Assembly (NCBI RefSeq): GCF_022919075.1
Contig: NZ_CP095078.1
Location: 3,968,001 to 4,032,000, forward strand
Direction of reading: 5' to 3'
DNA length: 64,000 nucleotides
Origin: Nocardioides sp. W7
GTDB lineage: Bacteria; Actinomycetota; Actinomycetes; Propionibacteriales; Nocardioidaceae
Of this stretch, positions 16,053 through 22,943 are shown piece after piece (positions within the stretch are counted from its first letter, which is position 1; each line of letters begins with the position of its first letter). The notes under the pieces were generated by a model. It was not told the origin of the DNA and searched no databases. It saw nothing but the letters and a program-made list of their open reading frames with translations. The translations under genes and the position numbers were made by a program.

Positions 16053-17164
16053 GCCGCCGACTCCATGTTGCAGGCTTCGGTCATCAGTTTGAACTCCGCA
16101 GCAGCGATCGAGGGCTTCCACCCAAGCGTGCCGAGTGCACGCGCGTAGACGTCCAGCATGTCGAGGCTCTGATAGATCGCAACGTGGCAGTCGCCAGCCA
16201 GCATTGGACTGACGGAATCTGCAACGAATCGAACAAATTCACGGCTATTCAGATCCAGGTTCATAACTGTTTGCGAATTCCCTCGATCGGCTCCGAAATA
16301 GAGTTGCGCCACGTCTTTAAGCCCGACGGAGCAAGTTGTTGCACTTCGAGACAATGAGACGATCTGTCGAAGCGCTCCCGGTGACTCTATGAACGGGCTC
16401 AGTGAAGGCAAGCCTGGAGCGTAGGACCGTTCGAAGTCACGATATTCACGCTCGCTGGTGACGAACGGGACTGCATATGACGTCCGGTCACTCATCGTCG
16501 CGAGAATCTCCCTCTCGAGACTGACCCATTCAGGGTTTTCGAGCAAGTAGCGGAGCCCGTGGACGCCAAGTTCGGGATTCGGCTCCGGCGAACGCCGAAA
16601 TAGGGGGGCGAGCGAAACGTCGTCACTACGAAGGTCAAGCCCCCGCACAAGGAGACGGATTCGACCTGGGAGCGCTTCGTCCAAGATGGCTATCTCGTCC
16701 CGCACCTGGACAGCCAGCACTTCTGGTGATCGTGGGATCATGCCACTAAGCTGGATAGCTCGATACATTAGATGTTCCATGCGAATGAAGACGCTTCGCA
16801 CTCGGGTTAAGTCCAAGCCCTCAAGGTCGTCCGAGCCAGCGATGCTGACCTGAAACCCTGATTGAAGATTTCGGAACGCCCCGATATCACAACGCCCAAT
16901 GGCGCGTTGCAGCGAGATCGATCCACCGTCTCCTAGTTCCGAAACGTGAAGCAGATGGACCCCTCGGGTCCGGCATATGATTTCCACGTGCGTCGCCCAC
17001 CCCTTGCTGACGTAAACCACAGCACTGGTCTGGCCGGTCAACTGAGAGGGATCCATATCGGCCAAATCATCCACCATGATCACGTTGCCATCAATGGCGA
17101 TACGGTCAAGGACCGTCATGTGTGACCGGCCAAACTTCCAAATGCGTTCGCTGGAGTTACTCAT
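16049..17164 (-). CDS. PtsI/PPDK-like phosphotransfer protein with altered active site
   Basis: 371 aa. Residues about 40 to 85 resemble the swivelling phosphohistidine domain (YVSKGWATHVEIICRTRGV, with His59 where enzyme I has its phospho-His). Residues about 120 to 371 follow the PEP-binding TIM barrel of enzyme I and PPDK motif by motif: FIRMEHLM, RLLVRGLDLRSDD, NPELGVHGLR, AVPFVTSERE, SPFIESPGAL, GLKDVAQLYFGADR. The two substrate arginines, the glutamate of FIES and the aspartate of KDV are kept. The catalytic cysteine region (CGE in enzyme I) reads AIYQS, so the usual PEP chemistry may be lost or changed. Its ATG overlaps the end of the upstream receiver-like gene by 8 bases. Family assignment is by motif pattern only. 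Confidence 0.72.
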   Translation of the reverse strand: MSNSSERIWKFGRSHMTVLDRIAIDGNVIMVDDLADMDPSQLTGQTSAVVYVSKGWATHVEIICRTRGVHLLHVSELGDGGSISLQRAIGRCDIGAFRNLQSGFQVSIAGSDDLEGLDLTRVRSVFIRMEHLMYRAIQLSGMIPRSPEVLAVQVRDEIAILDEALPGRIRLLVRGLDLRSDDVSLAPLFRRSPEPNPELGVHGLRYLLENPEWVSLEREILATMSDRTSYAVPFVTSEREYRDFERSYAPGLPSLSPFIESPGALRQIVSLSRSATTCSVGLKDVAQLYFGADRGNSQTVMNLDLNSREFVRFVADSVSPMLAGDCHVAIYQSLDMLDVYARALGTLGWKPSIAAAEFKLMTEACNMESAA

Positions 17165-18167
17165 CTTCCACTATTCGGTTGAGGCCGCGCTCAAGCGCGA
17201 ATGAGAGAAGTAGCGACCCAATGACCACTCCCGCCAGAGTGAGAAACGTAAGCACAGATACCGCCGACCATTCTCCGTCCCGGACGGCGGTCCCGAGCGG
17301 CCCAGCCATTGATTCTACAAAGGTGGCGAGCGCCGCCACAAAGGTGACTAGAAGTGCAATCGACCGAGAACTTCGAAACAACCTCAATCGACCAGCTTGA
17401 TTTGCAAGTTTCTGCATCATTGCGGTTAGTACCAACTGAGTCGTCATTGTCATCGCGACCACACGATATAGTTCTCGCCCTCGGGTCTGGGTGTGATACA
17501 TCGTCTCGCGTAGATCCGGGTCAGAATTGTAAACCATTGCGAAACCGTTCAATGGGTCAATAACGTCGCAACCGCGAAAAACTCCACGAGTCACTTGGAG
17601 GCGATTCTCATATGTTCCGAGTGTGTCGTTTGCCCGATCATGCTGAAAACTCCGAAGCAAGATCCGGGAGTGCTGGGAGAAGAAGCGACCAACACTTCTC
17701 GCACTTCGGTCGTCACGGCGAGCAGCGTGAGACCTGGCTTGAGCCGTGAGATCGGCAATCGTCAACAGGTGTGCATTGCTGGGCGACGTTTCTGGAGGTT
17801 TCCCAGACTCGTTCCATTGAGTCGCCTGCTTCGTGCGCGATGCATAGGAATAGTCGAGTATGATGTAGTCGTACCGACGAGATGACAAGGCAAGCACTTC
17901 GTTCAAGGTGATTTCGCTGAATTGACGTTCGGAGTCGTTTTCATCGACCTGCACCAACAGGCCGTCCACGATTGGCAAGGCGCGACGCCGCCCTGCTTCC
18001 ACGCGCAGGCCAATCAGGCGCTCGCTGAGGTCGCTGAGCATTTTTTCATCGTCATCGATCACCAAGATTTTGAACTCTGATGAACGCACTTCGTCTCCGT
18101 CTCTCGGGGCGCGTGGTTTGGGTAGTGATTGCAACGGGTCGGGCCCTGGAGCCTGTGTCCGAGCCAT
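17157..18167 (-). CDS. Membrane-anchored receiver-like protein of the unknown operon
   Basis: 336 aa from the ATG at 18167; an upstream in-frame extension exists but has no convincing ribosome site. Residues 33 to about 110 resemble a response-regulator receiver: KILVIDDDEKML with an acidic triad at 38 to 40, and YDYIILDYSY with Asp105 in the phosphoacceptor position. A long insert (VDGLLVQVDENDSE) separates the two. Residues 160 to 260 form an unrecognised domain (TRGVFRGCDVIDPLNGFAMV). Two transmembrane helices follow (about 268 to 290 and 302 to 323), then a short charged tail. No histidine kinase is adjacent. It is first in the operon and could sense a signal at the membrane or take phosphate from the PtsI-like partner; both are inferred. 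Confidence 0.7.
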   Translation of the reverse strand: MARTQAPGPDPLQSLPKPRAPRDGDEVRSSEFKILVIDDDEKMLSDLSERLIGLRVEAGRRRALPIVDGLLVQVDENDSERQFSEITLNEVLALSSRRYDYIILDYSYASRTKQATQWNESGKPPETSPSNAHLLTIADLTAQARSHAARRDDRSARSVGRFFSQHSRILLRSFQHDRANDTLGTYENRLQVTRGVFRGCDVIDPLNGFAMVYNSDPDLRETMYHTQTRGRELYRVVAMTMTTQLVLTAMMQKLANQAGRLRLFRSSRSIALLVTFVAALATFVESMAGPLGTAVRDGEWSAVSVLTFLTLAGVVIGSLLLSFALERGLNRIVEDE

Positions 18168-18455
18168 GATGGCGGCAAAAGAGCCCGTGAGTGCTCTACT
18201 GGGACAGAAAGTTGAGACCCGCGTAGACCATCGCGCGACGGGCATCCGAGTGGAAGATGGACCGCCTATCAAGAACCAGAGGGCGTCGCGCCCGCGAGTT
18301 GTCCCGAACTGAGCGTCAATCCCGCGCCCATCGGCGCCGACCTGAATCACCCGGTCGCTCGATGCGTTCCCGGTGGAAGCCCGTCCGTACTACGAGCGAT
18401 TGCTACGTATCGCGCGGTGAGCCGCCGCCGACTAGCTCTGTGCAACGCCTGCTCA
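18168..18455. other. Divergent regulatory region
   Basis: About 290 bases between the start of the leftward receiver-like gene and the shared hairpin element of the rightward DUF4265 remnant. It contains no supported gene and must hold the promoter of the three-gene operon. An in-frame upward extension of the receiver-like gene to 18350 crosses it but lacks domain content. Confidence 0.4.
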
Positions 18456-18484
18456 GCCGCGTTGAACGCGGCTACGCTCGCCCG
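18456..18484 (+). repeat. Shared hairpin-CTACGC element, copy 2
   Basis: GCCGCG at 18456 pairs with CGCGGC at 18467, followed directly by TACGCTCGCCCG. Bases 18470 to 18484 equal 14528 to 14542, and GATCT follows in both. The upstream block CGACTAGCTC at 18429 recurs at 12551. It lies 68 bases before the GTG of the DUF4265 remnant. Confidence 0.55.
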
Positions 18485-18551
18485 GATCTACGCCGAGATG
18501 CGGGTCGCGTACATGAGCAGTCGCTCCTTGTTCATCGGGGAGGATGTTTCC

Positions 18552-19019
18552 GTGAGCACACCGGTGAAGGTTCGATTCGCCAGTGAGCGGGATCAGGTCG
18601 GATGGCCACCCGCCGAGTCCGAGGGCTGTGGGCGGAACCAGCCGAAGGCGGGTTCTACAGACTCGACGACACACCCTGGTTCGTACGCGGAGTCGCCGCC
18701 GCCGATGTGATCGAGGCTCGGCCGGACGCCCACAGCGTGCTTTGGTTCGTCCGGATTGGAGACCGAGGGGGCGACTTGTGACCGTGGTGACTTCTCGCGC
18801 AGACGGACCGCTCAACGGCGACCGCCAGCTTGTCCTCCACGCGTTCGAGGCGCTGGGTGTGGAGGGCGAGGGGATCCCAGTCCCGTCAACACGGTGGCCT
18901 TCGACGGCGGGCCCGATGCACCTCTGTCCTCGGTAACGAACCTCCCTGTCGCCAGAAAATCTGATGGCCGCCGATACTACGAGGGCCGCATCAGCGACGA
19001 ATGGCAGCAGTTGCCCTAG
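18552..19019 (+). pseudogene. DUF4265-family gene broken by three frameshifts
   Basis: Read across frames, the product follows the DUF4265 family pattern from end to end: VKVRFASERDQVGWPPAESEG (first frame, GTG 18552 with a GGGGAGGA ribosome site), LWAEPAEGGFYRLDDTPWF and RARPD-like ADVIEARPD (second frame), LVTVVTSRADG and LVLHAFEALGVEG (third frame), then PVNTVAFDGG and YYEGRISDEWQQL (back in the first frame). Each switch is a one-base loss, at about 18622, 18775 and 18880, and together they restore the original frame. This could be genuine decay or repeated indel errors in the assembly. The biochemical function of DUF4265 is not known to me. Confidence 0.7.
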
Positions 19020-19043
19020 TCCTCAATGCGCCTGCTTTGGCCG

Positions 19044-19328
19044 CTAACCGCTGGTCGTGCTGCAATCAACGATGACGCGAAGGAGGTCAGCGCTCGTGAA
19101 GTCCTGGTGCGCCTTCGCCTTCTTTGCTCGCGCTGCTCTGGTCTCGTCGCGCATCCGGTACACCTGCTCCGTCTCGATGGTTAGCGAGTGAACGAACTCG
19201 TCGTGTTGGACCACCGCAAGGAACGCTTCGACGTCCGGGTCGACGTACTTAGTTGGGTAGAGCCGCCGAAGCGTCGCAATGGAAGGGCAGCTGTAGAAGT
19301 CCCTCAGCTCCTTGAGCTCTTCTCGCAT
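19044..19328 (-). CDS. Hypothetical small protein
   Basis: 94 aa, no family recognised. Composition is protein-like, with charged helices (MREELKELRDFYSC and RMRDETRAARAKKAKAHQDF) and hydrophobic segments (VEAFLAVVQHDEFVHSL). The ATG at 19328 has no obvious ribosome site, and a weakly coding-like stretch in another frame continues upstream (GSSIADA before REELKEL), so the N-terminus may be missing through a frameshift. It is convergent with the DUF4265 remnant. Confidence 0.42.
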   Translation of the reverse strand: MREELKELRDFYSCPSIATLRRLYPTKYVDPDVEAFLAVVQHDEFVHSLTIETEQVYRMRDETRAARAKKAKAHQDFTSADLLRVIVDCSTTSG

Positions 19329-19902
19329 CGGCGATGCTTGACCCTGGGTGGGGTCGTAGCAAAAACATACCTAGCTGGTCATCGCAGGTTCCCATCATGG
19401 GCGCAGTTTGGCAGCAGCGCTTGTCGTCACCAAGACGGGCGTCGCGCGCATCGCGAGCAAGCGCTTGAAGCACACCTTTGGCCCCGTTCACGAGAAATCG
19501 ACCTCGCGACCCTTCAACGCGCTGTCAAAGGCATACGCCTTGAACCGAAGCCGTCCGTGACCGACCTCCAACGAACCTCCCACTGCCCGAGGCCGTCATA
19601 GAGGCGCGCGATCTTCGACCAAGACTCTGACATGACGGAAATGCTCTCACCCCTCGCCGGAGCCGCCTCGAGTCGCCCACGACTCGTAGGCAACCCAGGT
19701 GCGTCTATTCCCCGCAAGGCGACTAGCGCATATTGCTAGAACGAACGCAGCCGCGAGAACACCGACACCGGCATCCTCTCCGCGCTCCAGTCGTTGATTC
19801 GGTCGATCAAAGCGCATGATCGACCGGATAACGCGGCATGTCGCCTAAGCCGAACCTCTGGATGATGGGAGCAACGGACCCCAGGGGGTTGATCTAGGAA
19901 AC
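19329..19902. other. Region without a supported gene
   Basis: About 570 bases. Short frames occur (for example a leftward stretch reading SESWSKIARLYDGLGQWEVRW near 19580 to 19630 with protein-like composition) but none has a plausible start, ribosome site or domain. It may contain decayed genes. Confidence 0.4.
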
Positions 19903-19940
19903 GACTGTGGGCGGCAACCCGAAGATTGCCGCCCACAGTC
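19903..19940 (-). terminator. Rho-independent terminator of the 71-aa gene
   Basis: GACTGTGGGCGGCAA (19903 to 19917) and TTGCCGCCCACAGTC (19926 to 19940) form a perfect 15-bp stem with an 8-base loop, starting 10 bases after the stop at 19951. On the minus strand GTTTCCT follows the stem. Confidence 0.8.
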
Positions 19941-19950
19941 AGAGTGATCG

Positions 19951-20166
19951 TCAGCCGTTCTCGGTGACGGTCGTGTTCGGGTGTCGCTGGGCGGTGCCCT
20001 TGGTGACGAACTTGCCGCTGATCGCGGAGCGGTACGCCGTACCCGAACCCTTGTTGCTCCCGCTGTTGACCACGGTGGTGCGGGGGTGCCGCGCCGCCGC
20101 AACCTTGGTGACGTAGCGACCGCTGATCGCGCTGCGGGCGCTTCCCTTGCTGCTGCCTCGTGCCAT
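19951..20166 (-). CDS. Small basic protein with two SAISGRYVTK repeats
   Basis: 71 aa from the ATG at 20166, chosen because GGAGGG lies 8 to 9 bases upstream; a longer start would lack one. The protein is two copies of about 30 residues: RSAISGRYVTKVAAARHPRTTV and RSAISGKFVTKGTAQRHPNTTV share the pattern SAISG-K/R-F/Y-VTK-RHP-TTV. Small proteins with this repeat are common in actinobacteria and are sometimes misnamed transporters; their function is unknown to me. There is no signal peptide. A motif shared with the promoter region of the nearby sigma-factor gene lies upstream at 20339 to 20354, and a strong terminator follows the gene. Confidence 0.78.
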   Translation of the reverse strand: MARGSSKGSARSAISGRYVTKVAAARHPRTTVVNSGSNKGSGTAYRSAISGKFVTKGTAQRHPNTTVTENG

Positions 20167-20317
20167 TTTTCGGACCCTCCGGTCCTCGTGCATCAGCTTC
20201 ATCGAGTAGTCTTCGCGTTCTCTAGGCGTGACGGCTCTTCGATTCGCTTCTGCGGGTTGGGGAGCCGCACTGTTTGTGGGGCTCCATCCGTTGCTCCGTT
20301 GGAGCTTCGGACATCTA

Positions 20318-20354
20318 TGTATAGGTGGCGCCAGCCGACCTATCCCCCAGCTTT
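20318..20354 (-). promoter_or_regulatory. Putative sigma-dependent promoter upstream of the 71-aa gene
   Basis: On the minus strand, AAAGCTGGGGGATAGG (20354 to 20339) is followed after 15 bases by TATACA (20323 to 20318). The same 16-base motif, with two changes, occurs before the sigma-factor gene (21381 to 21366) with 14 bases to TTAAGA. The motif overlaps the last codons of the 54-aa gene. Confidence 0.5.
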
Positions 20355-20504
20355 CTTCCGAGAAGTTTGAGTGAATCTCCCCTGGGCGGCAGCGCGAGCC
20401 ACCACCTGCGATGCAGCGTTCGTCGTGACCGTCCGCCGTGCAGCGGCAGCCTTCTTCGTGCCGAGCGAGCTCCGCTCGACAGATGCCCTGATGTTCTTGC
20501 TCAA
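20340..20504 (-). CDS. Small basic protein coupled to the sigma-factor gene
   Basis: 54 aa starting at a TTG whose last bases overlap the sigma-factor stop (TTGA at 20501 to 20504), with AAGGTGGGCAGG upstream as ribosome site. The sequence is strongly basic and alanine-rich (SLGTKKAAAARRTVTTNAAS, then VVARAAAQGRFTQTSRKK), so it may bind nucleic acid. Tight coupling suggests a role with the sigma factor, but no family is recognised. It is too short for certainty; the alternative is read-through noise after the sigma gene. Confidence 0.5.
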   Translation of the reverse strand: MSKNIRASVERSSLGTKKAAAARRTVTTNAASQVVARAAAQGRFTQTSRKKAGG

Positions 20505-21292
20505 CCTGCCCACCTTCCCCTCTGTCGCATCCTCTCGTTGGCCAGCATTCGCTCGACGGCCTTGACCGTGATGTTCAGCTCGGCAGCGATCTCGGCCTGA
20601 CTCCGGCCGTTCGCCGTCAGCAACATGGCGCGCTTGACTCGCGGGTCCTTGACCTGGGCCAGGGCCTGTTCGATGACGGACCGGTCGATCGCCGCCTTCG
20701 CCGTGTTGGCGGTCCCGGCACCCAAAACATCGATCAGGAACTGGTCGTCGTCGACCCTGCTCCCGTTCTTGAAGCGGGCCTCGTTGCCGTACCACTGCCG
20801 GTAGATGTTGGCGAAGCGGATGATGCACTGACCGATGAAGTAGGTACGGAGGGTCGCACCCTTGGTGCTGTCCCACTTCCTCTTCATCAGCACGTCCACC
20901 CTGAAGTGGTGGAGGGCCTTGGCGACAGTCTCGCCCTTCAGCTCGTCAATCTCGTCAGACGTGAAGGGCCGGTCGAGTGCCGGGAGGCCGTAGCCCCGGG
21001 CGCGACACTTCTCGAAAACCGTCTTGTGGAAAATCCAGGCGCCGAAGACAGCCATCCCATACTTGGCCATCTCGGTCGCGAAATAGTCGTAGTCCGGACC
21101 CTCGTAGTTCTGCAGCGCCAGCACCGTTACCAGGTCGACATCGCCGGCCATGCGGTCGATCGTCTCGGCCAGGGCAATGTGCTCGGGCTCCCGGAGCCAG
21201 TCCAGAGGCACAGCGTTGGCATCTGAATCACGTTGTACGGGCTCGACTGAGGCGCCGGGAGCTCCCGGCTCGCGCTCTGGCTCGGAGGCCAT
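20501..21292 (-). CDS. Sigma-70-like RNA polymerase sigma factor
   Basis: 263 aa; the ATG at 21292 follows GAGGAGACGTT. The N-terminal 30 residues are disordered. The centre (about 100 to 190) contains a region-2-like stretch (FTSDEIDELKGETVAKALHHFRV, LRTYFIGQCIIRFANIYRQW). The C-terminus carries a region-4 helix-turn-helix (residues about 220 to 255; LLTANGRSQAEIAAELNITV, KAVERML). It would direct polymerase to special promoters. A candidate target motif sits before this gene and before the 71-aa gene. It is followed by an overlapping 54-aa gene. No anti-sigma gene is adjacent. Confidence 0.8.
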   Translation of the reverse strand: MASEPEREPGAPGASVEPVQRDSDANAVPLDWLREPEHIALAETIDRMAGDVDLVTVLALQNYEGPDYDYFATEMAKYGMAVFGAWIFHKTVFEKCRARGYGLPALDRPFTSDEIDELKGETVAKALHHFRVDVLMKRKWDSTKGATLRTYFIGQCIIRFANIYRQWYGNEARFKNGSRVDDDQFLIDVLGAGTANTAKAAIDRSVIEQALAQVKDPRVKRAMLLTANGRSQAEIAAELNITVKAVERMLANERMRQRGRWAG

Positions 21293-21345
21293 AACGTCTC
21301 CTCAATCTGTCGGCGACGTCTACGAGCAAGCTCGCAGATGTCCCC

Positions 21346-21381
21346 TCTTAAGTGCCGACATAGGCCCTACCCCCCAACTTT
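21346..21381 (-). promoter_or_regulatory. Putative autoregulated promoter of the sigma-factor gene
   Basis: AAAGTTGGGGGGTAGG (21381 to 21366 on the minus strand), then 14 bases, then TTAAGA (21351 to 21346), 54 bases before the start codon. It matches the element at 20354 to 20339 in 14 of 16 positions. Confidence 0.5.
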
Positions 21382-21615
21382 CCCGAAACTATTTTCTGTG
21401 ACGTTGCGCCGTGGACGCCATCATCTCAAATACCCCCGACAAGGCGCGTAGAAGACGTGGCGGGTCGTTCGACACTGAACTTGCTGGCTAGCCGAGTGAC
21501 GGGGCACTGACCGATCAGCCGTTCTTGCAGGCGGTCATCGCGTGGTGACCCATTCCCCCGCTTGTCGGCGTGCCCCGAAGCGCACTCTCGTATGGATGAC
21601 AGGCGCTTTGTCGGG

Positions 21616-21640
21616 GTCAGACTCCGCCAGCGAGTCTGAC
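21616..21640. repeat. Perfect 9-bp inverted repeat
   Basis: GTCAGACTC (21616 to 21624) and GAGTCTGAC (21632 to 21640) are separated by 7 bases. It could be a second terminator or an operator; there is no T-run on either side. Confidence 0.5.
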
Positions 21641-21701
21641 GCCGCCTCGGTCGCGGCCATCGGACCGTGGGAGACAGCAGTGCCATGTGATAGGTGGGCC
21701 C

Positions 21702-21733
21702 AGCCCGTGCGCGTCGACGTCGGCGCACGGGCT
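21702..21733 (-). terminator. Terminator-like hairpin after the zinc-ribbon membrane protein gene
   Basis: AGCCCGTGCGC (21702 to 21712) pairs perfectly with GCGCACGGGCT (21723 to 21733) around a 10-base loop, 22 bases after the stop at 21756 of the leftward gene. Confidence 0.65.
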
Positions 21734-21755
21734 CGACCATCACTTGATAGATCCC

Positions 21756-22163
21756 TCAGAACCCGTCTCGCAGGTCGGCATAGGTGCCCGTAAGCATCGA
21801 TGGCCACAACAGCATGGGAACCGCGACCACGATGATGGCGAACACCACCAGGCCCAGCCAGGGTCGGCCGCGCCAGACGTGCAGCCCCCCGCCTCCAAGC
21901 ACTGCGCCGGGGACGACGAACAGCAGCGAATCGGGCAGTTGGTAGGCGCACCAGGCGACGACGGCGCTGTAGAGGACGAGTCCGGTCAGCCGGACCCGCA
22001 CGGCGTGCGAACGCGATCGGCGCGGCTGGTGGCGCAGAACGTCGCGCATCGGCAGGTGGCACGGCAGGCACCCCGAGGACGTCGTCACCACGTCACCGCG
22101 GCAGAGGGGGCAGGCCAGACTCCCAGAGCGGAGCTGGAGCAAGCTGTCGTTTTGCGAGGCCAC
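21756..22163 (-). CDS. Small membrane protein with N-terminal zinc ribbon
   Basis: 135 aa. Two CxxC pairs (ACPLCRG at about 18 to 23 and GCLPCHL at about 31 to 36) make a zinc ribbon near the N-terminus. Two or three hydrophobic segments follow: LTGLVLYSAVVAWCAYQL, LLFVVPGAVLGGGGL and WLGLVVFAIIVVAVPMLL. No family is recognised. The ATG at 22163 is the only in-frame start that retains the ribbon. It is a single leftward gene followed by a strong hairpin; context gives no clear role. Confidence 0.65.
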   Translation of the reverse strand: MASQNDSLLQLRSGSLACPLCRGDVVTTSSGCLPCHLPMRDVLRHQPRRSRSHAVRVRLTGLVLYSAVVAWCAYQLPDSLLFVVPGAVLGGGGLHVWRGRPWLGLVVFAIIVVAVPMLLWPSMLTGTYADLRDGF

Positions 22164-22338
22164 GCCCCCTTATCGGCATGGCACGCGATGCACTTGAGGC
22201 TCAGTGTTACAGCGTCGGTTGCAACTCCGGAGGCACCCTCAAAGATGGAATGGAGCCGAGCCGTCGCACAGTTGAGAGCTTGGCGGGTTAGCGCTCCCAT
22301 GCCGCGAGAAGTGCCTCTTTCCCCCGCGTCAGGGGCGG

Positions 22339-22788
22339 TCAGTGCGGGAAGAGCTGCGGAGCTCGGCTTTCGAGCAGGTACTGAGCCATCTGTCCCTCGT
22401 GTCGGGCTCCGGTGGCACGTCCGCACGGCGGCTCGACGAACCAGTAGAGCTTGCGGATCCCCTTGGGCGAATGCTGCTGCGCGAGCTCACGCGCTTCGGT
22501 GATCGTCAACAGCCACACGCGATCCGAATCGAGGGCGACCAGCGCCAAGAGTTGGGCGGGACATGCGTCGGGGAAGTCCCAGCCTCTACTCAGTTGCCCC
22601 TTTCCGCCAGCAGGCTTGGCAGCGAGGTTGGTCTTTACCTGGACGGTCGTGGCTTTGGCGCTTCCTGGCGCGTAGACGACAAGATCGATGCCCGCGTCCG
22701 TGGTCAGACGGGCGCTGTCGATGCCGCCCTTCAGCAAGCGATACTGCACGAGCAGCTCGCCAGCCGCGCCGATGTGCTGAGTGGTCAC
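22339..22788 (-). CDS. PD-(D/E)xK endonuclease-like protein
   Basis: 149 aa. The fold signature is clear: an initial helix HIGAAGELLVQYRLLKGG with the family glutamate, then TTDAGIDLVVYAP (catalytic Asp in GIDLVVY) and TTVQVKTNLAAKP (the QVKT motif with Lys). The rest alternates strands and helices (LLALVALDSDRVWLLTITEA). Relatives include DUF4365-like and intron-associated nucleases. It stands alone, leftward, between the membrane protein and ssb. It may be a mobile-element or defence nuclease; the substrate is unknown. Confidence 0.7.
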   Translation of the reverse strand: MTTQHIGAAGELLVQYRLLKGGIDSARLTTDAGIDLVVYAPGSAKATTVQVKTNLAAKPAGGKGQLSRGWDFPDACPAQLLALVALDSDRVWLLTITEARELAQQHSPKGIRKLYWFVEPPCGRATGARHEGQMAQYLLESRAPQLFPH

Positions 22789-22897
22789 ATGTCGAGGCTA
22801 GGCGACAGTTGGGACAAGCCTTCTTCTGCGCCGACGTCCCGCGTCACTGCCCCGCGAATGTGCCCTGCCCAACGGCCTTGTCCTCCCGCTCGCACCT

Positions 22898-22940
22898 AAC
22901 TCCTGAACGCGGCTCGCATGATCTGCCCCACTCAGGAGTT
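22898..22940 (+). promoter_or_regulatory. Hairpin that can hide the ssb ribosome site
   Basis: AACTCCTGA (22898 to 22906) is a perfect reverse complement of TCAGGAGTT (22932 to 22940), with 25 bases between. The right arm contains the AGGAG of the ssb ribosome site, three bases before the ATG at 22944. Pairing would block initiation. Confidence 0.55.
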
Positions 22941-22943
22941 GAA

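Larger units (their letters stand above)
21382..21755. other. Intergenic region with two hairpins
   Basis: No convincing gene is seen in either strand. Two strong inverted repeats occur: GTCAGACTC/GAGTCTGAC at 21616 to 21640 and the 11-bp stem at 21702 to 21733 listed separately. Confidence 0.5.
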
